Source of the DNA: an uncultured Anaerolineales bacterium
GTDB taxonomy: Bacteria; Chloroflexota; Anaerolineae; Anaerolineales; Villigracilaceae
Length of the DNA: 30,594 bases
Direction: 5' to 3'
NCBI GenBank assembly: GCA_937928015.1
Contig: CALFXA010000041.1
Location: forward strand, 1-30,594
Under the pieces are notes generated by a model that was not told the DNA's origin, did not search any database, and saw only the letters and a list, made by a program, of their open reading frames with translations. Positions 8,733 through 16,777 of this stretch are shown here, piece by piece. The translations under genes were made by a program, and so were the position numbers. The stretch's first letter is position 1, and the number at the start of each line of letters is the position of its first letter.

Positions 8733-9947
8733 TTATCTCCGCTCGATGCGAGTCCACAGGTGACCGGGCTGCTTCTTCAGGAATTGGAAGAAACCTTGCA
8801 GGGCCGCTAGGTTGCTGTTGGTGAGGAAGGTGGGCAGGTAGAACAACAGGCGCAGTTTGCTCTTGCCCTGCTTCTGCTGGATGAAATTCCCCACCAGCGC
8901 CATCAGATAGAACAGGATTTGCAGGGCGAGCAGAACCAGCCCGAAGGGCAGAGTCAGGAAGAACCCACTTGCAGGCCGTGGATATGGAAGGACCACCGCC
9001 AGGAAGTTCGTCAGCAGGGCTGCGATCATGAAGAACGGGACAAGCGGACGCATGAACTTGTGGGAGAAAATCTGCCAGACCAGCAGGGGCTGATTGAAGG
9101 GCAGCACCTGGCCTGACATGGCGATGGCCTGATAGCGTCCCGCGTTGATGCGCCTGCGGCGGATGACCTCGTCTTTGGCGCTGGGCGAGACCCGCTCGCT
9201 GGACCTGGCCTTGGGCTCATACACCAGCCGATAGCCCTGACGCACAACCTGCATGGCCGTGAAGAAATCATCATTGATGATGTTGTCGGGAGGGCGAATA
9301 TAGGCAGCCTTGCGGACGGCGAGGATCTCGCCCGCCACGCTGGTGCAGGACCCCAGACGGGACTCCTGTTTCTTGATGAAGGACTCGTACTTCCAGTACA
9401 GGCCCTCCGATTCGCCCAGGTCCCCGTCGCCTTTGAGGATGACCTTGGCCCCCGTCACCGCACCCACGCTCGGGTTATGGAAGGGCAGGGCCAGCTTCTG
9501 CAGCGTGTCGGGCTGATAGAAGTTATTGGCGTCCGAAAAGACGATGATCTCGCCGCGCACCTGCTGCATGGCGCGATTGATGGCGGCCATCTTGCCGCGC
9601 CGCTCGGGCTGGTGGAGCAACTCCACGCCCTGACTCACAAAGTGCTGGACCAGGTCGGGGGTGCCGTCGTCGGAGCCGTCGGTAACCACCAGGATTTGCA
9701 GCTTCTCACGCGGATACTCGCTGGCGAGGCTGTTCCTGAGCTTCTCCTCGATCACAGATTTCTCGTTATAGGCTGCGATCAGCAGGGTAAGCGCAGGCAG
9801 GGGGACATCGGCTTCTATGCCTTTATCTTTTCCCTTCTTTCCAGGCAACAAGGCGATGAGGAGGGGATATCCAAAATATGTGTACGCGATGAGTAGCAGG
9901 CTGACCCAAAAAAGAATGGAGAGCAGGTAGGCGGCAAGTAGTTGCAT
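8733..9947 (-). CDS. Membrane-bound family 2 glycosyltransferase (no PilZ domain)
   Basis: Reading from ATG 9947, this is a 404-aa protein. It has one N-terminal transmembrane segment (about residues 5-35), a cytoplasmic GT-A domain, and two or three C-terminal helices (about 300-385). GT2 signatures are LLIAAYNE, VVTDGSDDGT (Asp90), the DxD-like SDAN (Asp139) and INDDFF (Asp226/227). The RRRRINAGRYQ segment (263-273) stands where processive enzymes have Q/RxxRW. This layout resembles cellulose/hyaluronan-synthase-like GT2 proteins, but the C-terminus is only a short basic tail with no PilZ cyclic-di-GMP domain. The frame is open to a GTG at 9989. I prefer ATG 9947 because GGAA lies 8 nt upstream and translation then begins directly at the membrane helix. 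It is first in its leftward operon and divergent from the Wzz-GGDEF gene. Confidence 0.9.
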   Translation of the reverse strand: MQLLAAYLLSILFWVSLLLIAYTYFGYPLLIALLPGKKGKDKGIEADVPLPALTLLIAAYNEKSVIEEKLRNSLASEYPREKLQILVVTDGSDDGTPDLVQHFVSQGVELLHQPERRGKMAAINRAMQQVRGEIIVFSDANNFYQPDTLQKLALPFHNPSVGAVTGAKVILKGDGDLGESEGLYWKYESFIKKQESRLGSCTSVAGEILAVRKAAYIRPPDNIINDDFFTAMQVVRQGYRLVYEPKARSSERVSPSAKDEVIRRRRINAGRYQAIAMSGQVLPFNQPLLVWQIFSHKFMRPLVPFFMIAALLTNFLAVVLPYPRPASGFFLTLPFGLVLLALQILFYLMALVGNFIQQKQGKSKLRLLFYLPTFLTNSNLAALQGFFQFLKKQPGHLWTRIERR

Positions 9948-9989
9948 TGTGATTTCCAATTCGGATTGATTTTCGATGAAAAAATACAC

Positions 9990-10266
9990 TTAAGCAATAC
10001 CCATTTGGGGGATGTCCAAATGTCGCACCGTCCCTTAACATGCTGAGATAGTCAGGGGACCCGCCGCCTGGTTTCTTTTATGTGTAAAGAATGATAAAAT
10101 AATCAGACGGTATTTGCCCGATTATAGCATCCCAATTCTGATTTCGTTCGAGAGTTGAGGCTCCGCTTCGGGATAGCCGTGGAGAGAGAGACGGGCCAAC
10201 CGATTGGCCCGCGGATGAATTGAGAGAGTTCATCGAGTTCGATCAGATTCAGAGGAGAGACAATTT
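9990..10266. promoter_or_regulatory. Divergent intergenic region with two leader hairpins
   Basis: About 280 bp separate the leftward GT2 operon from the rightward Wzz-GGDEF/BcsB-like operon, so both promoters should lie here. The central part (about 10075-10145) is AT-rich. I find no -35/-10 pair good enough to call. Close to the rightward gene are two inverted repeats: CGGGCCAA at 10192-10199 with TTGGCCCG at 10204-10211 (4-nt loop), then GATGAA at 10214-10219 with TTCATC at 10229-10234. Neither is followed by a T tract, so they are not simple terminators. They may be protein-binding dyads or leader RNA structure. The ribosome site is AGAGGAGAGA just before ATG 10267. Confidence 0.5.
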
Positions 10267-11379
10267 ATGGAGATTCGTTTTTTCTTCAAGGTCATCCAGC
10301 GCGGCTGGTGGATGATCCTCATTTCGGCTTTACTGGCAGTCAACTTCTCGTTGATTTATTCTTATTACATCGCCAAGCCGGAATATGAAGCGGTGGCACG
10401 CTTCATCGTCAGCCCCAACCTGCAGAACACAGACAGTCGTGATATGGTCAACAGCCTGGAGGCGTTGGACAAGCGTTCCATCATTGCGACCTACGCCGAG
10501 GTGCTGAACAGCTACCAGATCACCAACGAAGCGCTGCAGATGCTCCGCAAGAACCCGGCTGAATTCGTCGGGTACACCACTTCGGCCACCCTCCTGCCAG
10601 ACGCGAATATCATCCGCTACAGCGTGCAGGGTCCCGACCCTGAAGTGGCGGCCATGCTGGCGAACAATATCGGGCAATACGCCATCGACTACGTCCGCAA
10701 GTTGTACATCGTCTATAACATCGACTTCCTCGACAAGGCCACCGCGCCCGAGGAACCCTACGCACCGCGCCCGCTCCAGGACGCGCTTTTGGCTTTACTG
10801 GTGGGCATCGTGATCGGCATGGGCCTGGCGATCTTCCGCGACCAACTCTCCGGGACGCTGGCGCGTGTGGGTCAGCGCAACATCGTGGATTACGAGTCGA
10901 GCGCGCTCACGCGGGTGCAGTTCGAACGCCGCATGCGCGAGGAGATCTCGAAGCAGCCAGACGTGGTCATCACGCTGGGTATCATCTACCTGAATGGCAT
11001 TCAGGAGATCTACGACTCCCTGCCCCAGATGTACGTGAACCAGATCCTGCGCAAGGTGACGGAGACGCTCAAGTATCAACTGCGCGGCAACGACCTGGTT
11101 GGACGCTGGTCGAAGCTGCAATTCTCCGTGCTCTTGCTGTCCACTGACGGCACGGCCGCCATGAGCCGCCTGGAACGCATCCGCGCGATCCTCGATCAGC
11201 CGATGACCCTCGAAGGCGCCGAGGAACTCAGCATCCACCTCGACCCGCGCATCGGCTTCGCCGATCGCCAGGGCGGGGAGGCGGTCTCGGTGACCTCGAA
11301 CCAGGCCGAGAACGCGCTGGATGTGTCCATGGCCTCGGATGTCAAGGTCACCATGTACAAGGTCCGTCCGTTCGGATAA
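10267..11379 (+). CDS. Wzz-like polysaccharide co-polymerase fused to degenerate GGDEF domain
   Basis: A 370-aa inner-membrane protein. The N-terminus (MEIRFFFKVIQRGWWMIL) and first helix (about 14-35), an extracytoplasmic part (36-168) and the second helix (about 171-190) match the Wzz/CapA chain-length determinant plan, with a short periplasmic domain. Where bacterial capsule proteins often continue into a tyrosine kinase, this one continues into a GGDEF-like domain (about 205-310). ESSALTRVQFERRM corresponds to the DxLTGLxNRRxF start, and a helix matching the GDxVLRxVAxxLR segment leads to LRGNDLVGRWSKLQFSVLL. The active-site GGDEF is replaced by SKLQF (282-286), but RGND (273-276) forms an RxxD inhibitory site exactly five residues upstream. 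Such I-site-positive, A-site-negative domains are known as cyclic-di-GMP receptors (for example PelD). The domain calls are by eye. Cyclic-di-GMP binding is inferred. It precedes a BcsB-like gene in one operon. Confidence 0.85.
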   Translation: MEIRFFFKVIQRGWWMILISALLAVNFSLIYSYYIAKPEYEAVARFIVSPNLQNTDSRDMVNSLEALDKRSIIATYAEVLNSYQITNEALQMLRKNPAEFVGYTTSATLLPDANIIRYSVQGPDPEVAAMLANNIGQYAIDYVRKLYIVYNIDFLDKATAPEEPYAPRPLQDALLALLVGIVIGMGLAIFRDQLSGTLARVGQRNIVDYESSALTRVQFERRMREEISKQPDVVITLGIIYLNGIQEIYDSLPQMYVNQILRKVTETLKYQLRGNDLVGRWSKLQFSVLLLSTDGTAAMSRLERIRAILDQPMTLEGAEELSIHLDPRIGFADRQGGEAVSVTSNQAENALDVSMASDVKVTMYKVRPFG

Positions 11380-11405
11380 ACCTCAAGATGTGTTTAGTGG
11401 ATAAT

Positions 11406-11409
11406 GGAG
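11406..11409 (+). promoter_or_regulatory. Shine-Dalgarno that sets the BcsB-like start
   Basis: GGAG at 11406-11409 lies 7 nt before ATG 11417 but only 1 nt before an in-frame TTG at 11411, so the ATG is the likely start. Confidence 0.65.
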
Positions 11410-11416
11410 TTTGTTC

Positions 11417-13708
11417 ATGAGAAGTAAAATCCTTGTTCTTACCCTCCTGGTGGCGATGCTGCTGGTCTCCCCGTTCCAGGTCATGGCCCAGAGCCAGACC
11501 CCGCCGGGGGTCCAGGTGACCGCCGACCGGGTGACGTTTTCCTTTGCTGACCTGCGTTCCACCGACATCAGTTTACTGAGCCCGCTTTCCATCAACCGCT
11601 TGTTGTTCAGCTTCCCCTCCAACTGGCAGTTAACGGGGGGCACGTTCGACCTTCAGTACGACGTCCTGTTGACGGGCTCGGACATTGCGCGCATCCGGAA
11701 CGGCGGCGGCGTGTTCGGGGGCAACCTGTTCGTCAAGGTGAACGACCTGATCGTAGCCACCATCCCGATCAATACCAGCGGCAGCTACGTGCAGAAGATC
11801 ACGCTGCCCGCCCAGGCCCTGATCCCCACCCGCGAAGACGGCCGTCACATGGTGACCTTCACCTTCGACTCGCAGGTGAGCTGCGTGTACGATATCAGCG
11901 CCATCGTGACCTTGAAGAGCGCCTCGTTCTTCGACATGGGCTACACCTCCACCAGCCCCGCGTTGAACCTGGCCCGCCTGCCCGCACCCTTCTTCCTCGA
12001 AAACTCGCTGGTGCCTGACGGCGCGCGCGTGGTCGTTCCCGATCAGCCGGATGCCGCCGAACTCCAGGCGGCGATGAACGTAATGGCGGGCTTCGGCGCG
12101 ATGATCGCCAACACCTACGACCTGAAGCTGGTCAGCCTGGGCAGCCTGAGTGAAGCCGACCGCGCCAACTATCATCTGATCTTCGTCGGCCGTCCCGAAC
12201 AATTTACGCTGCTCAATGATGTGGCCTTCAAGCTGCCCGTCAAGGACGGCAAGTTCGTGGACCTACCCGAGAAGTCGGCCGAGGACGGCATCCTGGAAAT
12301 GGCGCTCTCCCCGTGGAACGCGAACAAGGCCATCCTGCTCGTCAGCGGGACCAACACCCAGGCGGTGCTCAAGGCGGCTTATGCCTTCAGTTCCGCGCGC
12401 GTGCTGGTCTTCGAGGACCCCCTCCTCTCGTACGTGTCCAATGTGCAGTTGCTCACGCAGGACCTGCCCGCCGTGGAGGACTTTACCCTTTCGGACCTGG
12501 GCTACACCACCGCCAACGACGGCCTGTTGAGCGGCGTGGGCGTGAACTCGCGCGAGTTCACCTTCTTCGCTGCGAAGAACCAGTTGACCAGTCGGGACGG
12601 CTACATCGACCTGATCTACTATCACTCGGGAATGCTCGATTACGGCACCTCGTCCTTCTCGCTGTACCTGAATGGCGAGGTCTTCTCGACCATCGTCTTC
12701 AACAAGGACTCGGAGCAGGTCACCGACTTGCGCGTGCGTATTCCCCCGGGTCTGCTGCGCTATGGCGAGAACCGCCTGGAAGTGCGCGCCAACATGCTGC
12801 AGCTTCCCTCCTGCGACCAGAATCTGTCCTTCGATCCCTGGCTGACCGTCTCCGACCAGACCAGCTTTCACCTGCCGGTCTCGGAAGGCGTGGATGTCAA
12901 GACCCAGGTCCTGCGCGACCTGAAGTATTATCCCGGCCTGTTCTCCACCAGCAGCGACCTGGGCGACGTGGCCCTGGTAGTCCCCTCGAACAACCCCGAC
13001 AAGTGGACCCTGGCGGGAACCCTGGCTTACAACCTCGGCGAGACGGTCCAGCCGGTGCTATCAAACCTGGCTTTGACCTTCGGCGAGGACGTATCCGAAA
13101 CACTACGCAACTCCTACTCGTTGATCGTGATTGGCAAGGCCTCGGAGCTGCCCTTCCTGGCGACCCTCAACGATCAATTGCCCGCGCCCTTCGACCTGGC
13201 CACCGACACGGCCAGCGAGCGCCAGTTGCAGATCTCCTATCGCATCCCGCCGGGCCAGAACGTGGGCTACCTGGAACTGCTGGCCTCGCCGTACAACACC
13301 GAGAAGACCATCCTGGTAGTCTCGGGGAACACCGACACAGGCGCATCCATTGCCGCGAACGCGCTCCTGCAAGGCACCCTGAAGGACCAACTGGCGGGTG
13401 TGTTCGCCGTGACCAACGGTTCGCAGGTAGCCAGTGGCAACGGCCTCTCGCCGTTCTCGATTACGGGGCAGGTGGTGCCCGGGTCCGAGCAGGTGGTCAA
13501 CCCGCTGCCCGCGGGCGCTCCCGCCGTCCTCACGCCGCCCGCCTGGCTGGTGCCATTCATGATCGGCACGGGAGTGGTCATTCTGCTGGTGGCCGTGTTT
13601 GTGCTGATCCGTTACATGGAGAAGAAACGCATCCGCCGCCTGACTGACCGACCGTCGGAGGCCGATGAGGACGCCGAAGACGAAGACCCGAACGAGCAAG
13701 ACCAGTAA
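11417..13708 (+). CDS. BcsB-like cellulose-synthase regulatory/export subunit
   Basis: A 763-aa exported, C-terminally anchored protein. A signal peptide (1-24, ending VMA) leads to a long beta-rich extracytoplasmic region, one transmembrane helix (about 710-733) and an acidic cytoplasmic tail rich in Glu/Asp. The extracellular part is a duplicated arrangement like BcsB. Each half ends in the same signature, LSPWNANKAILLVSG…AVLKAAYAF near residue 297 and LASPYNTEKTILVVSG…ASIAANALL near residue 617. Each half also includes a jelly-roll-like carbohydrate-binding segment. In cellulose systems BcsB sits at the outer face of the synthase and guides the emerging polymer. There is no BcsA here, so the partner is probably the divergent GT2 or the Wzz-GGDEF protein encoded 37 bp upstream. 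The product need not be cellulose. Confidence 0.85.
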   Translation: MRSKILVLTLLVAMLLVSPFQVMAQSQTPPGVQVTADRVTFSFADLRSTDISLLSPLSINRLLFSFPSNWQLTGGTFDLQYDVLLTGSDIARIRNGGGVFGGNLFVKVNDLIVATIPINTSGSYVQKITLPAQALIPTREDGRHMVTFTFDSQVSCVYDISAIVTLKSASFFDMGYTSTSPALNLARLPAPFFLENSLVPDGARVVVPDQPDAAELQAAMNVMAGFGAMIANTYDLKLVSLGSLSEADRANYHLIFVGRPEQFTLLNDVAFKLPVKDGKFVDLPEKSAEDGILEMALSPWNANKAILLVSGTNTQAVLKAAYAFSSARVLVFEDPLLSYVSNVQLLTQDLPAVEDFTLSDLGYTTANDGLLSGVGVNSREFTFFAAKNQLTSRDGYIDLIYYHSGMLDYGTSSFSLYLNGEVFSTIVFNKDSEQVTDLRVRIPPGLLRYGENRLEVRANMLQLPSCDQNLSFDPWLTVSDQTSFHLPVSEGVDVKTQVLRDLKYYPGLFSTSSDLGDVALVVPSNNPDKWTLAGTLAYNLGETVQPVLSNLALTFGEDVSETLRNSYSLIVIGKASELPFLATLNDQLPAPFDLATDTASERQLQISYRIPPGQNVGYLELLASPYNTEKTILVVSGNTDTGASIAANALLQGTLKDQLAGVFAVTNGSQVASGNGLSPFSITGQVVPGSEQVVNPLPAGAPAVLTPPAWLVPFMIGTGVVILLVAVFVLIRYMEKKRIRRLTDRPSEADEDAEDEDPNEQDQ

Positions 13709-13724
13709 ACCCTGCCTGAAAGCG

Positions 13725-13759
13725 AAAGCGCCTCCGTTGCAAAACGGGGGCGCTTTTTT
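13725..13759 (+). terminator. Rho-independent terminator after the BcsB-like gene
   Basis: A 12-bp stem (AGCGCCTCCGTT at 13727-13738 with AACGGGGGCGCT at 13743-13754, one G-T wobble) with a GCAA tetraloop and a T6 tract at 13754-13759. It lies 17-50 bp after the stop at 13708 and closes the operon. Confidence 0.92.
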
Positions 13760-13835
13760 GCTGAGTCTTTCCGCTGCCCGATTCGAGCATGGGCGCGGAT
13801 GGACGCCGAGCTTGTCCGATTGGGAAACCCTGGGA

Positions 13836-14051
13836 TCAGCGGACCTTCTCCCGCGCGGCCCGTTCGAGGATGCGGAAGGCGTAGGTCAATACCGCGGCGG
13901 GATCCTCGGGCGGCTGGCCGTTTTCCAGCCGCTCCAGCATCCCCAGCAGAGACCCGCGCACCCCGCTGGCGCGGTGCGCCCAATGCGAATCGACCGAGAC
14001 GCGTTCCAGGCGGTCGAGCAGCAGGCGCAACAGGGCGGGAGAGATGTCCAT
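13836..14051 (-). CDS. Small conserved-looking protein, unknown function
   Basis: A 71-aa soluble protein beginning MDISPALLRLLLDRLERV and ending ILERAAREKVR. It is rich in Leu, Arg and Glu and should be almost entirely helical, with two or three amphipathic helices separated by a Gly/Ser loop (HRASGVRGSLLG) and a Pro turn (GQPPEDP). I do not recognise a named family, but the pattern is protein-like and no other frame over this stretch is convincing. The frame stays open upstream to 14195, but those extra residues do not look protein-like and lie in AT-rich probable promoter DNA, so ATG 14051 is preferred. No strong ribosome site is visible. It stands alone, convergent with the BcsB-like operon and divergent from the histidine kinase. 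Confidence 0.55.
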   Translation of the reverse strand: MDISPALLRLLLDRLERVSVDSHWAHRASGVRGSLLGMLERLENGQPPEDPAAVLTYAFRILERAAREKVR

Positions 14052-14183
14052 GACGCGGATTGTATCGTAAGTTTGGACAATTACTGTGTGAAGTTTTTTT
14101 CTATTGATGCTGTACTGTTTATCAGGTAGACTGTAGCAGGTTGTTTCTGTACTAGCCACATTTCGCCCATTTTCAAGGTCCCT

Positions 14184-16775
14184 TTGATATTTCAACTGAC
14201 CAATATCAGCCTTATATTATTCGTCACTACTTTTCTTAATTCTATCGCCACCTTTGTTAGCTGGCGGAGAAAGAAAAATAATGTTGGCTTGTACTTTGCT
14301 TTTGGCTTGACCTTTACCACTGTCTGGACTCTGGCAGCCGGGTTGGATTATGCCGCTGTTCCCATCCCCTTGAAGGTCTTTTTTGCAAAACTTGAATATT
14401 TGGGTTACAACGCTGCCCTAGCTTTTTTAGGCATGTTTGCCCTATCGTATGCAGGGCATGATGACTGGTTGAGAAAAAGCTGGGTAAGGGTGTTCTTCGT
14501 CTTTGCTCCTTTGTCCAATATCCTGGTGGCATGGACCAACGAATGGCACGGATTACTGTGGACTAATTTCCTTCCCAGTGAATTCAGCAATAATGTAGTG
14601 ATCTTTGAACATGGTCCACTACAGGCTTGGGAAGCTGTTACTGGATACTTGATGATCATGGTCGTCGTCGGGAATTTGTGGCAGGCTTCCCGACAAGGTT
14701 CAGAAATGTCGAAGCGGCAAGGCCGTTGGCTTTTCCTCGCCAGCCTTGTGCCTATCGGAGGGAATCTTTTATATCTACTGGACATCAAAGAGGTTAGCGG
14801 CGTCGACTGGTCCTCTGTTGCGTTTTCCTTTTCGGCCCTTTTCTTCTTTATGGCTCTTTACGACACGCACTTCCTCGATATCGTGCCCATTGCACGCCAT
14901 ACCATTATCGAGCAAATGGACAATCCCATTCTCGTACTGGACATCGAAGATCATGTAGTCGATATAAACCCGTCTGCGATTAAGACCTTTGACCTTAACT
15001 TGACTCGATTAAGGAACATCTCCGTCCATGAGGTCATGGCCGACTGGCCTGGAATTGTGGAATTGGTATCCGGGGAATGTCAAACGGCTTTCCAGTCACC
15101 GCTTAATCTCCGTGGAAGTGAAAAGGTCTTCGATATACATATGACGCCCCTGACAGATACCCGAGGGGTGAGGTGTGGAAAGTTGATTGTGTTTCGAGAC
15201 ATTACCAGGCAGTTTCAAGTGGAGCAGGAATTACTAGCAAGTGAGGAACGTTACCGCACCGTTGCCGACTATACTTACGATTGGGGTTATTGGATTGCGC
15301 CTGATGGCAAAATTCAATATATGACCCCTTCGTGTAAAGAGGTTACGGGTTATACATTTGAAGATTTTCTCCAAAACCCAAAATTATTGGATACGATCAT
15401 CCTACCTGAGGATCAGGCTGTGCTGGCTACACATACCTCCTCGGTGTCAGCGCGAAACCAGAGCGACGTTCAAAGCATCGTAGACTTTCGTATTCGGCGG
15501 AGAGATGGTCAGATCCGGTGGATTTCTCATGTGCGCCGACACATTCGAAAGTCTGATGGCACTGATCTTGGATTGCGCATTACCAATCGTGATATTACTG
15601 ACCGCAAGCGCGTAGAGGAAATTAACCTCTTTCGTGTAAAACTATGGGAGTATGCGGCCTCTCATTCGTTCAGGGAATTTATCCAAATGGCCCTGGGTGA
15701 AATCTGTTCTCTCACCGAAAGTCTAATAGGCTATTATTCGATTATTGAAGGGGATCAGGGAACAATTTCGCTCCAGGCCTGGATACCTTTTGATCAAGAG
15801 ATATCCATGACTGTACCAAAAGAATTTCATTATCAACTTGACGAAGCTGGTTTATGGGGAGAATCTTTTTATAGACAAATGCCGGTTATTTACAATGAAT
15901 ACGTACCGGTGTCTTCTGAAATACTTCCTGTCATTCGCGAAAAATTTGTACGGGCACTTGTGGTTCCGGTCGTTCGCGGCGGCAAGGTGGTTGCCCTGCT
16001 GGCGCTTGGCAACAAACCTTCTAATTACACTCAGGATGATGCCGAGCTTGCTTCAAATCTCGCGATCATTACCTGGGTGGTGATGAGTCAAAAATTGGCC
16101 GAGGAAGAGTTGCGGCAGACTCAGGATCAGCTTGTTGAACAGCAGAGTGAGTTGGCGCGTTCCGAGGAGCGCCAGCGCATGGCGCGCGACCTGCACGACT
16201 CGGTGAATCAGTCAATTCACAGCATGGTCTTATTTTCAGAGACGCTAGAAGCTACGCTCAAAAAGAGAAACTATGAACGGGCTAGACGATTGATCGAACG
16301 CTTGCAGGAGAGCGCGCGACAATCACTCAAAGAGACGCGACTATTGTTGTACGAATTACAGTCTAGTTCTCCAGACAAGGAAGTGAATTTAATCCAGGAT
16401 TTGGAAACACGCCTTTCGACAGTGGAGCGCCGTGCTGGGGTCCGGGTTCAATTCGTCCACACTGGAGTCGTAGAGTATTGTCCTCTGGAATTGCACGCAA
16501 ACCTCTACTGGCTTGCCGTGGAGGCCCTGAACAATGCGATCAAGCATGCCCAGGCTCGCGAGGTGCGGGTCGCGCTTCAGTGTTCTGCGGAGCGCTTGGT
16601 GCTGGAAATCAACGATAACGGAATAGGATTTGACCTCGATAAAGTTGGAAAAGGCGGTATAGGGCTGGGAAATATGCGTGCGCGCGCAGATATAATGGGC
16701 GGAACGTTGAACGTTATATCGAAGCCTCGAAACGGCACGACCGTACGATTCATGATCGAAAAGCCGATGGAGTAA
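14184..16775 (+). CDS. Membrane sensor histidine kinase, 7TM-PAS-PAS-GAF-HisKA_3
   Basis: An 863-aa kinase. Residues 1-225 hold about seven hydrophobic helices of the histidine-kinase 7TM sensor type, which probably senses a membrane or small-molecule signal. Two PAS domains follow (about 240-345 and 350-478, each ending in a PAC-like DIT segment), then a GAF domain (about 485-640) and a coiled coil. The HisKA_3 dimerisation domain has the phospho-acceptor His671 in RMARDLHDSVNQ. The ATPase has its N box at EALNNAIKHA (Asn783/784) and glycine boxes DNGIGFD (about 811-817) and GIGLGNMRARA, so all catalytic elements are present. The start is a TTG at 14184 with AAGG about 8 nt upstream. No ATG lies near enough to preserve the first helix. 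A NarL-type regulator starts 2 bp after its stop and is the obvious partner. The first 1.9 kb is AT-richer than the neighbouring EPS genes. Confidence 0.92.
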   Translation: MIFQLTNISLILFVTTFLNSIATFVSWRRKKNNVGLYFAFGLTFTTVWTLAAGLDYAAVPIPLKVFFAKLEYLGYNAALAFLGMFALSYAGHDDWLRKSWVRVFFVFAPLSNILVAWTNEWHGLLWTNFLPSEFSNNVVIFEHGPLQAWEAVTGYLMIMVVVGNLWQASRQGSEMSKRQGRWLFLASLVPIGGNLLYLLDIKEVSGVDWSSVAFSFSALFFFMALYDTHFLDIVPIARHTIIEQMDNPILVLDIEDHVVDINPSAIKTFDLNLTRLRNISVHEVMADWPGIVELVSGECQTAFQSPLNLRGSEKVFDIHMTPLTDTRGVRCGKLIVFRDITRQFQVEQELLASEERYRTVADYTYDWGYWIAPDGKIQYMTPSCKEVTGYTFEDFLQNPKLLDTIILPEDQAVLATHTSSVSARNQSDVQSIVDFRIRRRDGQIRWISHVRRHIRKSDGTDLGLRITNRDITDRKRVEEINLFRVKLWEYAASHSFREFIQMALGEICSLTESLIGYYSIIEGDQGTISLQAWIPFDQEISMTVPKEFHYQLDEAGLWGESFYRQMPVIYNEYVPVSSEILPVIREKFVRALVVPVVRGGKVVALLALGNKPSNYTQDDAELASNLAIITWVVMSQKLAEEELRQTQDQLVEQQSELARSEERQRMARDLHDSVNQSIHSMVLFSETLEATLKKRNYERARRLIERLQESARQSLKETRLLLYELQSSSPDKEVNLIQDLETRLSTVERRAGVRVQFVHTGVVEYCPLELHANLYWLAVEALNNAIKHAQAREVRVALQCSAERLVLEINDNGIGFDLDKVGKGGIGLGNMRARADIMGGTLNVISKPRNGTTVRFMIEKPME

Positions 16776-16777
16776 AG

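Noticed and set aside
10267..11379. Active diguanylate cyclase
   Set aside because: The GGDEF active-site motif is replaced by SKLQF, which lacks the residues needed for metal and GTP handling. A receptor role is likelier.
12313..13647. 444-codon open frame on the plus strand
   Set aside because: An out-of-frame shadow inside the BcsB-like gene, Arg/Pro/Gly-rich with no domain.
14079..14132. Promoter pair TTGATG/TAGACT before the histidine kinase
   Set aside because: Only 4/6 matches at each hexamer in AT-rich DNA, too weak to list as a feature.
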